Origin: RFSX01 sp964591455
GTDB taxonomy: Bacteria; Bacteroidota; Bacteroidia; Chitinophagales; Saprospiraceae
Assembly: GCA_964591455.1 (NCBI GenBank)
Contig: CAZQDZ010000001.1
Coordinates: 62,001-126,000, forward strand
Direction of reading: 5' to 3'
DNA: 64,000 nt
Both the position numbers and the translations under genes were made by a program. Shown here one piece after another: positions 1-8,262 of this stretch (the stretch's first letter is position 1; each line of letters begins with the position of its first letter). Below the pieces are notes generated by a model. It searched no databases. It had not been told where the DNA came from and saw nothing but the letters and a program-made list of their open reading frames with translations.

Positions 1-125
1 TAAGCATCATCAATCGTCATATCTGGATGAAAAGTCGTAGGTGGTTTAGTCTGTAGTCGCTCCTGCTCTGCTTTATCCATTCTCAAAGCTTGTAGCTCAA
101 TCTGTTCAGCGTTTAGCGTTAGCAT
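1..125 (-). CDS. 2-keto-4-pentenoate hydratase / HpaH-like protein, N-terminal fragment
   Basis: A minus-strand reading frame starts with ATG at 123-125 and stays open to the left edge, giving 41 complete residues, so only the N-terminus is visible. The fragment has the arrangement seen at the start of the 2-oxo-hepta-3-ene-1,7-dioate / 2-keto-4-pentenoate hydratase family (fumarylacetoacetate hydrolase superfamily): a helix with AEQ..LQALRMDKAEQERL followed by HPDMTIDDA, comparable to the YPEITIEDAY stretch of HpaH. Such enzymes hydrate enol-acids in meta-cleavage of aromatic compounds such as homoprotocatechuate. The gene is divergent from the AraC-type regulator at 253, which would fit a regulator-catabolic gene pair. 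The family call rests on a short fragment; the left flank would settle it. Confidence 0.5.
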   Translation of the reverse strand, partial: MLTLNAEQIELQALRMDKAEQERLQTKPPTTFHPDMTIDDA

Positions 126-162
126 GGTTGATTTTAGAAATTAAAGGTTTCTTGGTTATTCA

Positions 163-224
163 TAAAGGTAATTAGTGGGCGGCAATTAGGTTTGCACAAA
201 AGCGCAAGAAATATTGCACAAAAG
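163..224. promoter_or_regulatory. Divergent promoter region with a perfect 11-bp direct repeat (candidate AraC-type operator)
   Basis: TTGCACAAAAG occurs at 192-202 and again at 214-224. The copies start 22 bp apart, which is two helical turns and typical of AraC-family half-sites. On the minus strand TACCTTTA (163-170) is one base off the Bacteroidota -7 box TAnnTTTG, and the proximal repeat abuts where its -33 element would lie, as for an activator contacting RNA polymerase at the hydratase promoter. The repeat is seen directly; the binding role is inferred. Confidence 0.5.
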
Positions 225-252
225 TTCATGATTCGACATATCTTTAATCTGT

Positions 253-1131
253 ATGATAGTCACTAGTAGATCCAATATCCTGTTCACAGACATTGATAAT
301 GGGGGCATGATGGAGATTAGAGAGTTGGTGCAGCATATAAAACCAAACCAAGTATCAGAGCCTCCTCATAGACATACTTTTCAAGAGATAATATTTCTGC
401 AATCTGGGAAGGGATACCATTCTATAGACGGGAAGATATTTAAACTAGTAGCCAATACAATCTATCTAATTGGTCAAGGCCAGGTCCATATTTTTCATGA
501 AGGCACGAATCTCAAGGGGTATATATTAAGGTACAAAGAGGACATGATTCCAGCTGAGATGAGTAAGTACGCTGTCGACTATACTTTGTTACAGATGTTG
601 ACTAATTCCAATGCACTTCATATGACCAAATCTGAAGCTAGGATTATATGGTACAACCTAGAAGAACTGCACCAAGAACATCTTGGAATTACAGCGAAGA
701 GTAATACAGATACCCTTCAGTTCATTTTATTGACTATTCTTTCTAGGATAAAAACCAAGATTCGAGCGACCTTTGAACAAAATCTCCATGAGACGGAAGG
801 TCAAGACACTATCCTTCACAGATATATCCTTCTTATAGAAGACCATTTTAAAACAGCTCATGACCTCGAGTTCTATTATAGCTCTCTAGGTATAAATAAG
901 AGAAAATTACTGAATATCACTCAGGAAAAGATAGGTAAGACACCAAAGGAAATGCTGAATAATAGACTGATGACAGAAGCTGTTAGACTTATAAAATATT
1001 CAGACTTAAGCTTTAAGGAGATCTGTTTTGAATTAGGGTATAGCGAACCAGCCTACTTTTCCAGATTATTCAAGACCAAAATGGGTAAATCACCGAGATC
1101 ATTTCGTCAGGCAGAATCCTTATCTGATTAA
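253..1131 (+). CDS. AraC-family transcriptional regulator
   Basis: This 292-residue protein has a cupin-like N-terminal ligand domain (about residues 30-95, with the metal/ligand-type stretch PPHRHTFQEIIFLQSGKG) and a C-terminal double helix-turn-helix of AraC/XylS type. The second HTH reads SFKEICFELGYSEPAYFSRLFK followed by GKSPRSFR, which is diagnostic. Length and architecture match HpaA/PobR-like AraC regulators of aromatic acid catabolism. It is divergent from the hydratase-like gene at the left edge and separated by 127 bp holding a direct repeat, so it probably controls that gene. The inducer is not deducible; a 4-hydroxyphenylacetate-type compound is only a guess from the neighbour. 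Confidence 0.85.
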   Translation: MIVTSRSNILFTDIDNGGMMEIRELVQHIKPNQVSEPPHRHTFQEIIFLQSGKGYHSIDGKIFKLVANTIYLIGQGQVHIFHEGTNLKGYILRYKEDMIPAEMSKYAVDYTLLQMLTNSNALHMTKSEARIIWYNLEELHQEHLGITAKSNTDTLQFILLTILSRIKTKIRATFEQNLHETEGQDTILHRYILLIEDHFKTAHDLEFYYSSLGINKRKLLNITQEKIGKTPKEMLNNRLMTEAVRLIKYSDLSFKEICFELGYSEPAYFSRLFKTKMGKSPRSFRQAESLSD

Positions 1132-1163
1132 TACCACTTGGAAACGCAACCAGTTAGGTTAAA

Positions 1164-1247
1164 TAATCATACAATAGAATGATTAGTCTGCCTTTAAGAT
1201 GACAATGTCTTCTGTACGAGAGCTTAAGTAAAGATTAAGGACTCTCG
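1164..1247. other. Two inverted repeats between the AraC gene and the TonB receptor
   Basis: TAATCAT/ATGATTA pair at 1164-1170 and 1179-1185. CGAGAGCTTAA (1217-1227) pairs with TTAAG plus CTCTCG (1235-1247) around a 7-base loop with a 2-base bulge. Neither is followed by a T-run, so they are not classical terminators. They could be terminator-like, operators, or leader structures if transcription starts upstream. Confidence 0.3.
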
Positions 1248-1274
1248 AGACAATCTAATAGTTAGTTTAGCGAT

Positions 1275-1282
1275 TATTTTTG
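1275..1282 (+). promoter_or_regulatory. Possible -7 box of the TonB receptor gene
   Basis: TATTTTTG matches the Bacteroidota TAnnTTTG consensus 23 bp before the ATG at 1305. No clear TTG -33 element is visible about 20 bp upstream. Confidence 0.3.
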
Positions 1283-1304
1283 GCAAGTATTTATATCTTT
1301 TCCT

Positions 1305-4300
1305 ATGTATATGAGGTTTTTGCTTTTGTGTCTACTCTTGCTTACTGTATTAATAAACCAAGGTATAGCTCAGGAAACGACCGGAAGTATATCTGGAGTT
1401 ATCTATAATGAGGAAGGTGGTTCATTGCCTTTTGCAACGGTAACGGCCAGAGATCAAGCAACAAATGCCACCTATAGTGTATATACTCAGGATGATGGTG
1501 CTTTTCAGTTTCATAATTTGACGCCATCTCTTTATACTATCGAAGTCATGTTTGTAGGATATAGAAATATGGTTTCTAATCCCTTAACTGTTAAACTAGG
1601 ACAAGAGGCCGTATATAATACGACCATGGTTCCCGATTCTCAGGAGATAGAAGAAATCACGATATCATCTAGTCGTGTAGTGAAAGATGGTGCTGGTTAT
1701 GCAGTAGGTGAAGATTTAATCGATGATATACCCGTCATAGTCAGGAGTATCCAAGAATTATCCAGAATCAATCCTCAGAATAACCTGAATTCCTTTGGCG
1801 GTGCTAGCCATAGATTCAATAATCTAAATATAGATGGTGTAGCTACCAATGATATTATCGGCTTCCAAGAACCAGCTAGTGGTTCGGCAGGCTCTCAGGC
1901 AAGTGGCACTCCTGGAAGTTTGTCTAAGTCACAGCCAATTGGATTTGGAGCTATAAAAGAATTATCAATTAAACTAACCCCATTTGATGTCAGTGTCGGC
2001 AACTTTAATGGCGCCAATATTGATATCGTCACTAAGAATGGTACCAATAATTTTGAGCATAGTGTTTTTGGCTTTGGAAATAATCAGGCTACTCTGGGAA
2101 GACGTATTGATGGTAATGAGATAACAAGAACTGATTTTTCGGACTATCAGCTTGGGTTAAATTCAGGAGGCCCCATAATAAAAGATAAGTTGTTTTATTT
2201 CGCAAATGTAGAGTTTGCGAAGTCTGTGACACCACTGGCTAATGCACCTGGCTCACCAGAGTCTGATATATCTCTAGAAGATGCCACCAGAGTTAGAAAC
2301 CACCTCTTAGAAAATTATAATTACGATACAGGCGCATTTCAAGGAGCGTCTAATACAGTGCAAAGCACAAAAGTTTTTGGACGTCTTGATTATATCATTA
2401 ACAAATACCACAAGCTTACCTTTAGGAGTAACTATGTAAGTGGTTTTGCTGATAACCTAGAATGGAGTAGTAATATTTTCAATTTTGGAAATCAAGGATT
2501 TAGGCATAATAGTAGATCTAGTAGTACAGTATTAGAACTGAAATCTAACTTCAGTCAGTTTTTTAATAAGCTAAATATCAGTTTCAATTCTGTTGTAGAA
2601 GGCAGAACTTTTGATGGAGATTTGTTCCCGCATATCCAGATTGCCACCTCAGCATCATCAAGAGTATTTGCTGGCACATATAGAGAAGCGTCAGTCTTTA
2701 ATACGGCATTCAAGACACTTCAGATTACAGATAAGTTGTCTTTTGTTATGGAAGATCACTCTATCAGTGGAGGATTCCTTCTGCAGTTAAATGATGTCGA
2801 TTACGGGTTCTTATCAGCTTGGAATGGCAGATGGGAGTATTCTTCCCTTGATAACTTTCTTAATGATAGACCTTCACGGATAAGGGGAGTCTATAATGTG
2901 GACCCTTCAAATAATAATTTCGATTTTGTACAAAATAATCCTGCGGGAACCTTTGGCGTATTAGAGGGCGCTGCCTACTTGCAAGATAAGTGGTCTATCT
3001 CAAATCAACTTAAGTTGTCTTTTGGAATAAGATTGGATATGCAATATCTGACAGAAGCACTTCCTATCAGTCCACTCATTAGCAATTCAGAAAATTTCAA
3101 TAGGTTCAATAATCGCTTATCCAATAATCTACAATGGAATCCGCGAGTAAGCTTAGATTATAAGTTTGACGATTCAGGATGGTCGGTGACTGGTGGTACA
3201 GGATTGTTTTCAGGTAAGCTACCTTATTTGTGGTTTGGGTATTTCGACTACATATCTGGGACGGATTACTTCAATATAGATATAAGACCAGGAGGCGAGG
3301 AAGTGCAATTGACAGAACTTAGTGACTTGATTGAAGTGCAGCCTGGACTAACAGAAGTTAATCTGCTGGATCCAGATTTCAAATTTCCTAGAGATTGGAA
3401 AACCAATGTGGGTATAGAATGGCAGAAAGGAGAAATTTGGAAGTTTGCAGCTGAATTTAGCTATACAAATGTGCTGCAAGGACTGTTTTTCCAAACGATA
3501 AACAGGACTGAAAATTTAGCTCAGTTTGAAGGCGCAGACAATAGATTGTTCTACAATACCAGTGGTGATGAAGTGAAAATAGATCAGAGCTTCACCAATA
3601 TTTTTGTACTGACAAATACGAATCAAGGATATAGATACAATGTCACATTGACAGGAGAAAGAAAGTCTGGTAATTCCTATAGCTATATCGGGTATACATA
3701 TGGGGTGAGTAAAGATATTAGTAGTACAGTGAGAAGTAGTCCTGCCGCTAATTATGAATGGAATCAAGCCTTATTCGGCAATGACCCTGAGTTATCTTTT
3801 TCTAATCATGACTTAAGACATAAACTTAATTTCTTACAATCATATAGTTTTGGTATTGGACATCATAGCTTAGAAGTAAGTCTTCTATACAATGGACGAT
3901 CTGGAACCCCATTCACTTTTGTCTATCAAGGTGATTTAAATAGAGATGGTTCTTCCCGTAATGACCTTATATATGTACCTGCTAATGAATCGGAAATTAA
4001 TCTGATAGACTTTACTGATATTAATGGAAATTTGGTTACTGTAGAAGAACAATGGCAATCTCTTGATGCTTATATAAGTAGTGTAGACTATTTGGATGAA
4101 AATAGAGGAAGCAGTACTGTGAGAAATGGCGGACGTACACCTTGGAATCACAGCGTCGATATGAGTTTTAAATTTAATTTATCTACTAAAGGCGGAAACA
4201 GGGCTTCCTTTAAAATGGATGTGTTTAATATCCTTAATGCTGTGAACTCTTCGTGGGGAAAACAATATTTTGTGCCTAATGTGGTTAATTCTAGCTTTAG

Positions 4301-4436
4301 CTTATTAGGCTTCGAAGGTATCACGGACTTCCAACCAGAATTCACCTTTGATATTCCATTAGATACACGTCCATGGATAGTGGATACATTTAATTCAAGG
4401 TGGAGATTGCAACTTGGGTTTGAGTATGCGTTTTAA
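1305..4436 (+). CDS. TonB-dependent receptor, Oar-like, with carboxypeptidase-regulatory-like domain
   Basis: This 1043-residue outer-membrane protein starts with a signal peptide (MYMRFLLLCLLLLTVLINQGIAQ; translation could also begin at the second Met, 1311). A carboxypeptidase-regulatory-like beta-sandwich follows (about residues 27-110, SISGVIYNEEGGSLPFATV...). A plug region with the Oar-type stretch FNNLNIDGVATND comes next, then a long beta-barrel ending in an aromatic C-terminus (LGFEYAF). The barrel contains the conserved plug/barrel patch FGAIKELSIKLTPFDVSVGNFNG. Oar-like receptors import or export large substrates using TonB energy. No SusD partner is adjacent, so this is probably not a glycan-utilisation SusC. 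It is a single-gene unit closed by the terminator at 4521. Substrate unknown. Confidence 0.88.
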   Translation: MYMRFLLLCLLLLTVLINQGIAQETTGSISGVIYNEEGGSLPFATVTARDQATNATYSVYTQDDGAFQFHNLTPSLYTIEVMFVGYRNMVSNPLTVKLGQEAVYNTTMVPDSQEIEEITISSSRVVKDGAGYAVGEDLIDDIPVIVRSIQELSRINPQNNLNSFGGASHRFNNLNIDGVATNDIIGFQEPASGSAGSQASGTPGSLSKSQPIGFGAIKELSIKLTPFDVSVGNFNGANIDIVTKNGTNNFEHSVFGFGNNQATLGRRIDGNEITRTDFSDYQLGLNSGGPIIKDKLFYFANVEFAKSVTPLANAPGSPESDISLEDATRVRNHLLENYNYDTGAFQGASNTVQSTKVFGRLDYIINKYHKLTFRSNYVSGFADNLEWSSNIFNFGNQGFRHNSRSSSTVLELKSNFSQFFNKLNISFNSVVEGRTFDGDLFPHIQIATSASSRVFAGTYREASVFNTAFKTLQITDKLSFVMEDHSISGGFLLQLNDVDYGFLSAWNGRWEYSSLDNFLNDRPSRIRGVYNVDPSNNNFDFVQNNPAGTFGVLEGAAYLQDKWSISNQLKLSFGIRLDMQYLTEALPISPLISNSENFNRFNNRLSNNLQWNPRVSLDYKFDDSGWSVTGGTGLFSGKLPYLWFGYFDYISGTDYFNIDIRPGGEEVQLTELSDLIEVQPGLTEVNLLDPDFKFPRDWKTNVGIEWQKGEIWKFAAEFSYTNVLQGLFFQTINRTENLAQFEGADNRLFYNTSGDEVKIDQSFTNIFVLTNTNQGYRYNVTLTGERKSGNSYSYIGYTYGVSKDISSTVRSSPAANYEWNQALFGNDPELSFSNHDLRHKLNFLQSYSFGIGHHSLEVSLLYNGRSGTPFTFVYQGDLNRDGSSRNDLIYVPANESEINLIDFTDINGNLVTVEEQWQSLDAYISSVDYLDENRGSSTVRNGGRTPWNHSVDMSFKFNLSTKGGNRASFKMDVFNILNAVNSSWGKQYFVPNVVNSSFSLLGFEGITDFQPEFTFDIPLDTRPWIVDTFNSRWRLQLGFEYAF

Positions 4437-4520
4437 CTTGCTTGTAAGGTATAAGTATAAAAGTACTCTTTACGATGAACGTGTAACCAAAAATTAAAAG
4501 ATAGGTTCATAAATCAAAAA

Positions 4521-4550
4521 TGGGTTTGAAGAAGCAATTCTTCAAACCCA
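4521..4550. terminator. Bidirectional intrinsic terminator
   Basis: A perfect 13-bp stem, TGGGTTTGAAGAA (4521-4533) with TTCTTCAAACCCA (4538-4550), closes a GCAA loop. It is followed by TTTTATTTTA on the plus strand and preceded by AAAAA, so it can end the plus-strand TonB receptor gene and the convergent minus-strand M56 gene. Confidence 0.85.
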
Positions 4551-4579
4551 TTTTATTTTATTAGTTGTCGTTACTGAAC

Positions 4580-7500
4580 TTACAGAACAACAAATTTTTT
4601 CAGTGAAGTGGCTTCACCTTGTTTTATTCTAAGTATATAGTTTCCTGGAATAACGCTATCTAAAGATATTTTTTCAGTCATTCTCTTTCCAGTAGAACCA
4701 CGTACTTCCGATTTTATAAGCTTTCCATTTTGATCATGGATATCAATATGTAGGTCTTCACTCAATTCAGAAGCGTAGGTAAATTCAAGAACGCCATTTG
4801 CCACAGGGTTGCCTAATAAAGTGAGTGCTGTCTTTTCACTATTTTTTGCTGAGCCCGGCATTGCCTCTATAGTAATAACTTCTGATTCTTTTATATCATC
4901 CTTAAGTTCTACGACGATTAACATACATCTGTCTTTAAATTCTATCCACTCTTCAGGTATCCCATCTTTAATAAAAACGCTAATCCCCTTTATCGTCTCT
5001 GGATCAATATCATTTAGGACATCAGATTTTAATCGATCATCAATTACTTTCGATTCGATATATTTTCCATCTATAATAACAGCTGGATTTTCACAATCGT
5101 CAAAATTCTTTATTGGTAGTAATTTGCCGATCTCAGTTTCTGATTTTGTCGATTCTGAAACCTGTTTTTTCTCGTCGTCACGCAACTTAAATTTGACAGG
5201 TAAAGTGTATAATACCTTCACGGCTTTTCCTCTCTGCTTGCCAGGTATCCAAGTATGTTTGTCAGCCATAGTTTGTAACATGTCCAGTGTGGCATCATCA
5301 CAACTACCATCTATGGATCTGACAATCTTAAAATCGGATGTTTTCCCATCTTCATTGACAATAAATTGTACGACAACCATGCCCTGAACCTTATTCTGTC
5401 TTGCAATAGCAGGATACTTGATGTTGGTATATATAAACTTAAGCATCTTGTTTTTAGCACAATCCTCAAGCGCTTGATCAGAAAGACCTTGATCTTCACA
5501 CCCTGGAAAACGAGGCATCTCCTCTACTACTTTGAATATTTCCTGATCTGATTTTGCTTTAGAAACAGGATGCGTTCTATGAGCTGTCGAAAACTCTATA
5601 ACACCGTTGATAGCTTTGTCACCGTACTTGGATGTTGCCTCCTGACCTTCTAGTACTTGGACATTTTTAATCAAGCTCTCTGTAAAATAGTGCTCTTCCT
5701 TCGATTCAGATATTTTACCATTTATGACTATGAGAGGATCTTGCATTCCTTCTGTATAATACGTTCTCTCTGACACATAGGTTATGGGTTTCTGCTGTGG
5801 CTTATTTAGCTGAATTTGAATGGGCTTCTTATCTTCTATAACCAACTCTGTTTTTACTTCATTTTGTCCATCAAAACAAGTAAGGTAAAATGGCTCTCCT
5901 GTTTTAGTGGGTTTCTTCGGTACTACAAATAGATCTACACTGTTTTCCGTCCAGCTGTTTTCTGCGGTTTCCACTGAAGCTAGATCGCTATTACTTAGTG
6001 TGATTTCCACCTCTTTTCTCAGTGGTCCTGAATTGCTTTTTAATTCATAGGGATATGCCATTCCTATTCTGAGTGGACCCGTGGTTTTAGATTTTTTTAT
6101 AAGTACTAAATCATTATTTGTTGCTTTATCTTCTGTCTCATTTTGTTTTGTAGCGATATAGGTACTAATATCTAATGACTCTGCAATTTGGATAGCTTCA
6201 TTTACTCTGTCCCATGGTGTTATTGCTGGAGTGACAATAGCTAAAGATGCATTAGCTTTATTATCCATTGTTAGTAAAGTGGTACTCAGAAAGTCATTTA
6301 GTTCATTCTTGGCAAGTATTACGTTATTAAAAATATACTCACCATTTGCATTTATTATAAGGGTAATCTCATTTTGATTAGTAACCAAAGAAGCGTTGAT
6401 CTTTGATTTATTGAAACCCTTAGATTCTTCTGATACATATGTTTCTTGCGTTAAGTCGCTATTGTCATTTGTCTGGTTATGTATTGATTTTTGATTTAAG
6501 TTAATGACCTTAATTGTAACCTGCCCACATTCTTCTTTGGGAGCATTCTCATCTGCTGAATATTTGAAATTACTATAATAAGTCCTTAGAATATTTTTCT
6601 GCTCTTTAGGACTAATTAATGTAGTTGTTTCCTTCAGTAACTCAGCAAACACAACTTTTCCTTCTCTGTTAATGCATGTATTAAATTTGATTTCAGATTC
6701 ATTTTCTTTCCCAGTAATAATTTCCAATAATGATAGTATGTCCTCTTCGACTAAGTCTCTGCCTTCTAGTCCATCATGATTAATACTCAATTTGGGGTCT
6801 AGTGTATTTTTATTCTTCAATGAATTTGAGGAAAAAAGAATACTTAAAAACAATAGGCACGGAATCAAGACTAGGTACCTGCTCATCTTGTGTCTAGCCG
6901 ACTTCTTTTTGTACAACATATTAATACGTTTTTTTAAATGTGAATTAAAAAATTGATTAGTTAGGGCAAGCTCGAGTCCGGATGAGCTATGCCCTAAAAG
7001 AATCTGGCCGTAATTCTCTGTATGTGTTTGATTAGATGCATAGGCATCTGCTATGTATTCATGATTTTGTTTGATTTCTCTTTTGTATAAATAAATAAAT
7101 GGATTCCACCAGAATAGGATTGATACGAGTTCTACAAGGAGCACATCATAAGTGTGTCTGTGTTTTATATGCGTCATCTCGTGATCTAAGATATTCTGAA
7201 AATGACTATTCTCTAAGTAGGATCTATTAAGGAAAACCTTGTCCAAAAATGAGAATGGTAAAATTGTCCTATCAGTAATGACGACTGTACAATTAGCACA
7301 AACTTGTTTCTCACCTTCGGTGTATATTTTTCTAATCTTAAAGAGACCTAATAGAAATCTGGTGAGTACGACTGCAACACCAACAAAATAAATTGCCAAT
7401 AATAGATTCTCCCAGGTTATTAAAGTTATACTCGTTTCATCTGAGACTGCTGCTATAGGGATAGTAGTACCTTCAGATATAAAAATCACGGCATCGATTA

Positions 7501-7705
7501 TGACACCGTCACTTTCGCTAAATGAAATGGGAATGTACTTAAGCAAAGGTATCACGATACCAAGCCACAATGAATTAATGAGGAATAGACGATTCGTTCT
7601 GAAGAACGTTTCCTTGCGTAAGAAAAGCAAATAGATGCCGAGTAGAACAGACCAAGCAATTGTCACATCAATGCCGTATTGTATCATAGTATTCATGGTC
7701 GTCAT
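4580..7705 (-). CDS. M56-family (BlaR1-like) membrane protein with TonB-C-like and T9SS-like C-terminal domains
   Basis: This 1041-residue protein begins with a BlaR1/MecR1-type M56 module. It has several membrane helices (about residues 13-30, 40-58, 100-122, and 285-302) and the zinc-peptidase motif HEMTH at 175-179, followed by NHEYIADAYA. A long periplasmic part contains a plug-like stretch (IKNVQVLEGQEATSKYGDKA, then NGVIEF). A TonB C-terminal domain follows (about 720-810, YPAIARQNKVQGMVVVQFIV). The last roughly 80 residues resemble a type IX secretion sorting domain (LLGNPVANGVLEF ... PGNYILRIKQGE). Its start overlaps the upstream blaI-like stop by 4 nt, so the two are co-translated. 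It probably senses an envelope signal and relieves the repressor. A T9SS-like tail on a multi-pass inner-membrane protein is unexpected. Confidence 0.85.
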   Translation of the reverse strand: MTTMNTMIQYGIDVTIAWSVLLGIYLLFLRKETFFRTNRLFLINSLWLGIVIPLLKYIPISFSESDGVIIDAVIFISEGTTIPIAAVSDETSITLITWENLLLAIYFVGVAVVLTRFLLGLFKIRKIYTEGEKQVCANCTVVITDRTILPFSFLDKVFLNRSYLENSHFQNILDHEMTHIKHRHTYDVLLVELVSILFWWNPFIYLYKREIKQNHEYIADAYASNQTHTENYGQILLGHSSSGLELALTNQFFNSHLKKRINMLYKKKSARHKMSRYLVLIPCLLFLSILFSSNSLKNKNTLDPKLSINHDGLEGRDLVEEDILSLLEIITGKENESEIKFNTCINREGKVVFAELLKETTTLISPKEQKNILRTYYSNFKYSADENAPKEECGQVTIKVINLNQKSIHNQTNDNSDLTQETYVSEESKGFNKSKINASLVTNQNEITLIINANGEYIFNNVILAKNELNDFLSTTLLTMDNKANASLAIVTPAITPWDRVNEAIQIAESLDISTYIATKQNETEDKATNNDLVLIKKSKTTGPLRIGMAYPYELKSNSGPLRKEVEITLSNSDLASVETAENSWTENSVDLFVVPKKPTKTGEPFYLTCFDGQNEVKTELVIEDKKPIQIQLNKPQQKPITYVSERTYYTEGMQDPLIVINGKISESKEEHYFTESLIKNVQVLEGQEATSKYGDKAINGVIEFSTAHRTHPVSKAKSDQEIFKVVEEMPRFPGCEDQGLSDQALEDCAKNKMLKFIYTNIKYPAIARQNKVQGMVVVQFIVNEDGKTSDFKIVRSIDGSCDDATLDMLQTMADKHTWIPGKQRGKAVKVLYTLPVKFKLRDDEKKQVSESTKSETEIGKLLPIKNFDDCENPAVIIDGKYIESKVIDDRLKSDVLNDIDPETIKGISVFIKDGIPEEWIEFKDRCMLIVVELKDDIKESEVITIEAMPGSAKNSEKTALTLLGNPVANGVLEFTYASELSEDLHIDIHDQNGKLIKSEVRGSTGKRMTEKISLDSVIPGNYILRIKQGEATSLKKFVVL

Positions 7706-8070
7706 TTAGATGATTTATTATTCTGATCCTTATCCATGAATTCCGACAGATCCTTCAGGCTAAGATCATTTTCCTTTACTAAAAATGAAACAAGATTGTC
7801 CATTGACCCCTCGAAGTAACCTTTAACAAGATTGGTCAATGAGAATTTAGAATAGGCGTCTTTTTGGACTGTGGCAAAGTACTCATGTGTTCTTCCATAG
7901 GTCTTATGGTCTACAAATTCCTTCTTCTCTAGGATGCGGACTATAGACGAAATGGTGCTATGAGGTGGATGTGGTTTTTCCATCTTTGTGATGAGTTGGG
8001 AAACAGTGCAAGGTCCATATGACCAAATCATTTGCATAATTTCCTCTTCTGCTTTTGTCAGACGTAACAT
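7702..8070 (-). CDS. BlaI/MecI/CopY-family transcriptional repressor
   Basis: This 122-residue winged-helix repressor opens LTKAEEEIMQMIWSYGPCTV and contains the recognition-helix region PPHSTISSIVRILEKKEFVDHK, both typical of the Penicillinase_R/BlaI family. The C-terminal half is the dimerisation and cleavage region. The stop overlaps the M56 gene start (ATGA, 7702-7705). In the family, a signal sensed by the M56 partner leads to cleavage of BlaI and derepression. In Bacteroidota such pairs are common and often control envelope or TonB functions rather than beta-lactamase, and no beta-lactamase is nearby. Autoregulation through the dyad at 8101 is plausible. Confidence 0.9.
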   Translation of the reverse strand: MLRLTKAEEEIMQMIWSYGPCTVSQLITKMEKPHPPHSTISSIVRILEKKEFVDHKTYGRTHEYFATVQKDAYSKFSLTNLVKGYFEGSMDNLVSFLVKENDLSLKDLSEFMDKDQNNKSSK

Positions 8071-8100
8071 GGGCTAAACTTTATAAAGCAATAATACAAC

Positions 8101-8117
8101 GTATATTTAAGATATAC
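8101..8117. promoter_or_regulatory. Candidate BlaI-type operator dyad
   Basis: GTATAT-TTAAG-ATATAC is a perfect 6+5+6 inverted repeat centred about 39 bp upstream of the repressor start. BlaI-family operators are short dyads overlapping their own promoter. The dyad is seen; the binding role is inferred. Confidence 0.35.
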
Positions 8118-8160
8118 AACTTAAAAGTACGTTACAATAAAATTATGTTCGTCTAGAATG

Positions 8161-8190
8161 AAAAAAAGCCTGACAACAATGTGTCAGACT
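8161..8190 (-). terminator. Intrinsic terminator of katG
   Basis: Read on the minus strand, AGTCTGACA pairs with TGTCAGGCT around a 6-base loop (one mismatch) and is followed by a run of seven T. It lies about 75 bp beyond the katG stop. Confidence 0.75.
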
Positions 8191-8262
8191 TTATTTCTCA
8201 TTATCTGTAAATCTAAATTTCAGAAAAGCATAATTGGAAATTAACTATAAGTAATTATTAGC

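Noticed and set aside
4809..5387. Plus-strand 192-residue ORF inside the M56 gene
   Set aside because: It is a Ser/Ile-rich shadow of the minus-strand coding sequence with no recognisable domain.
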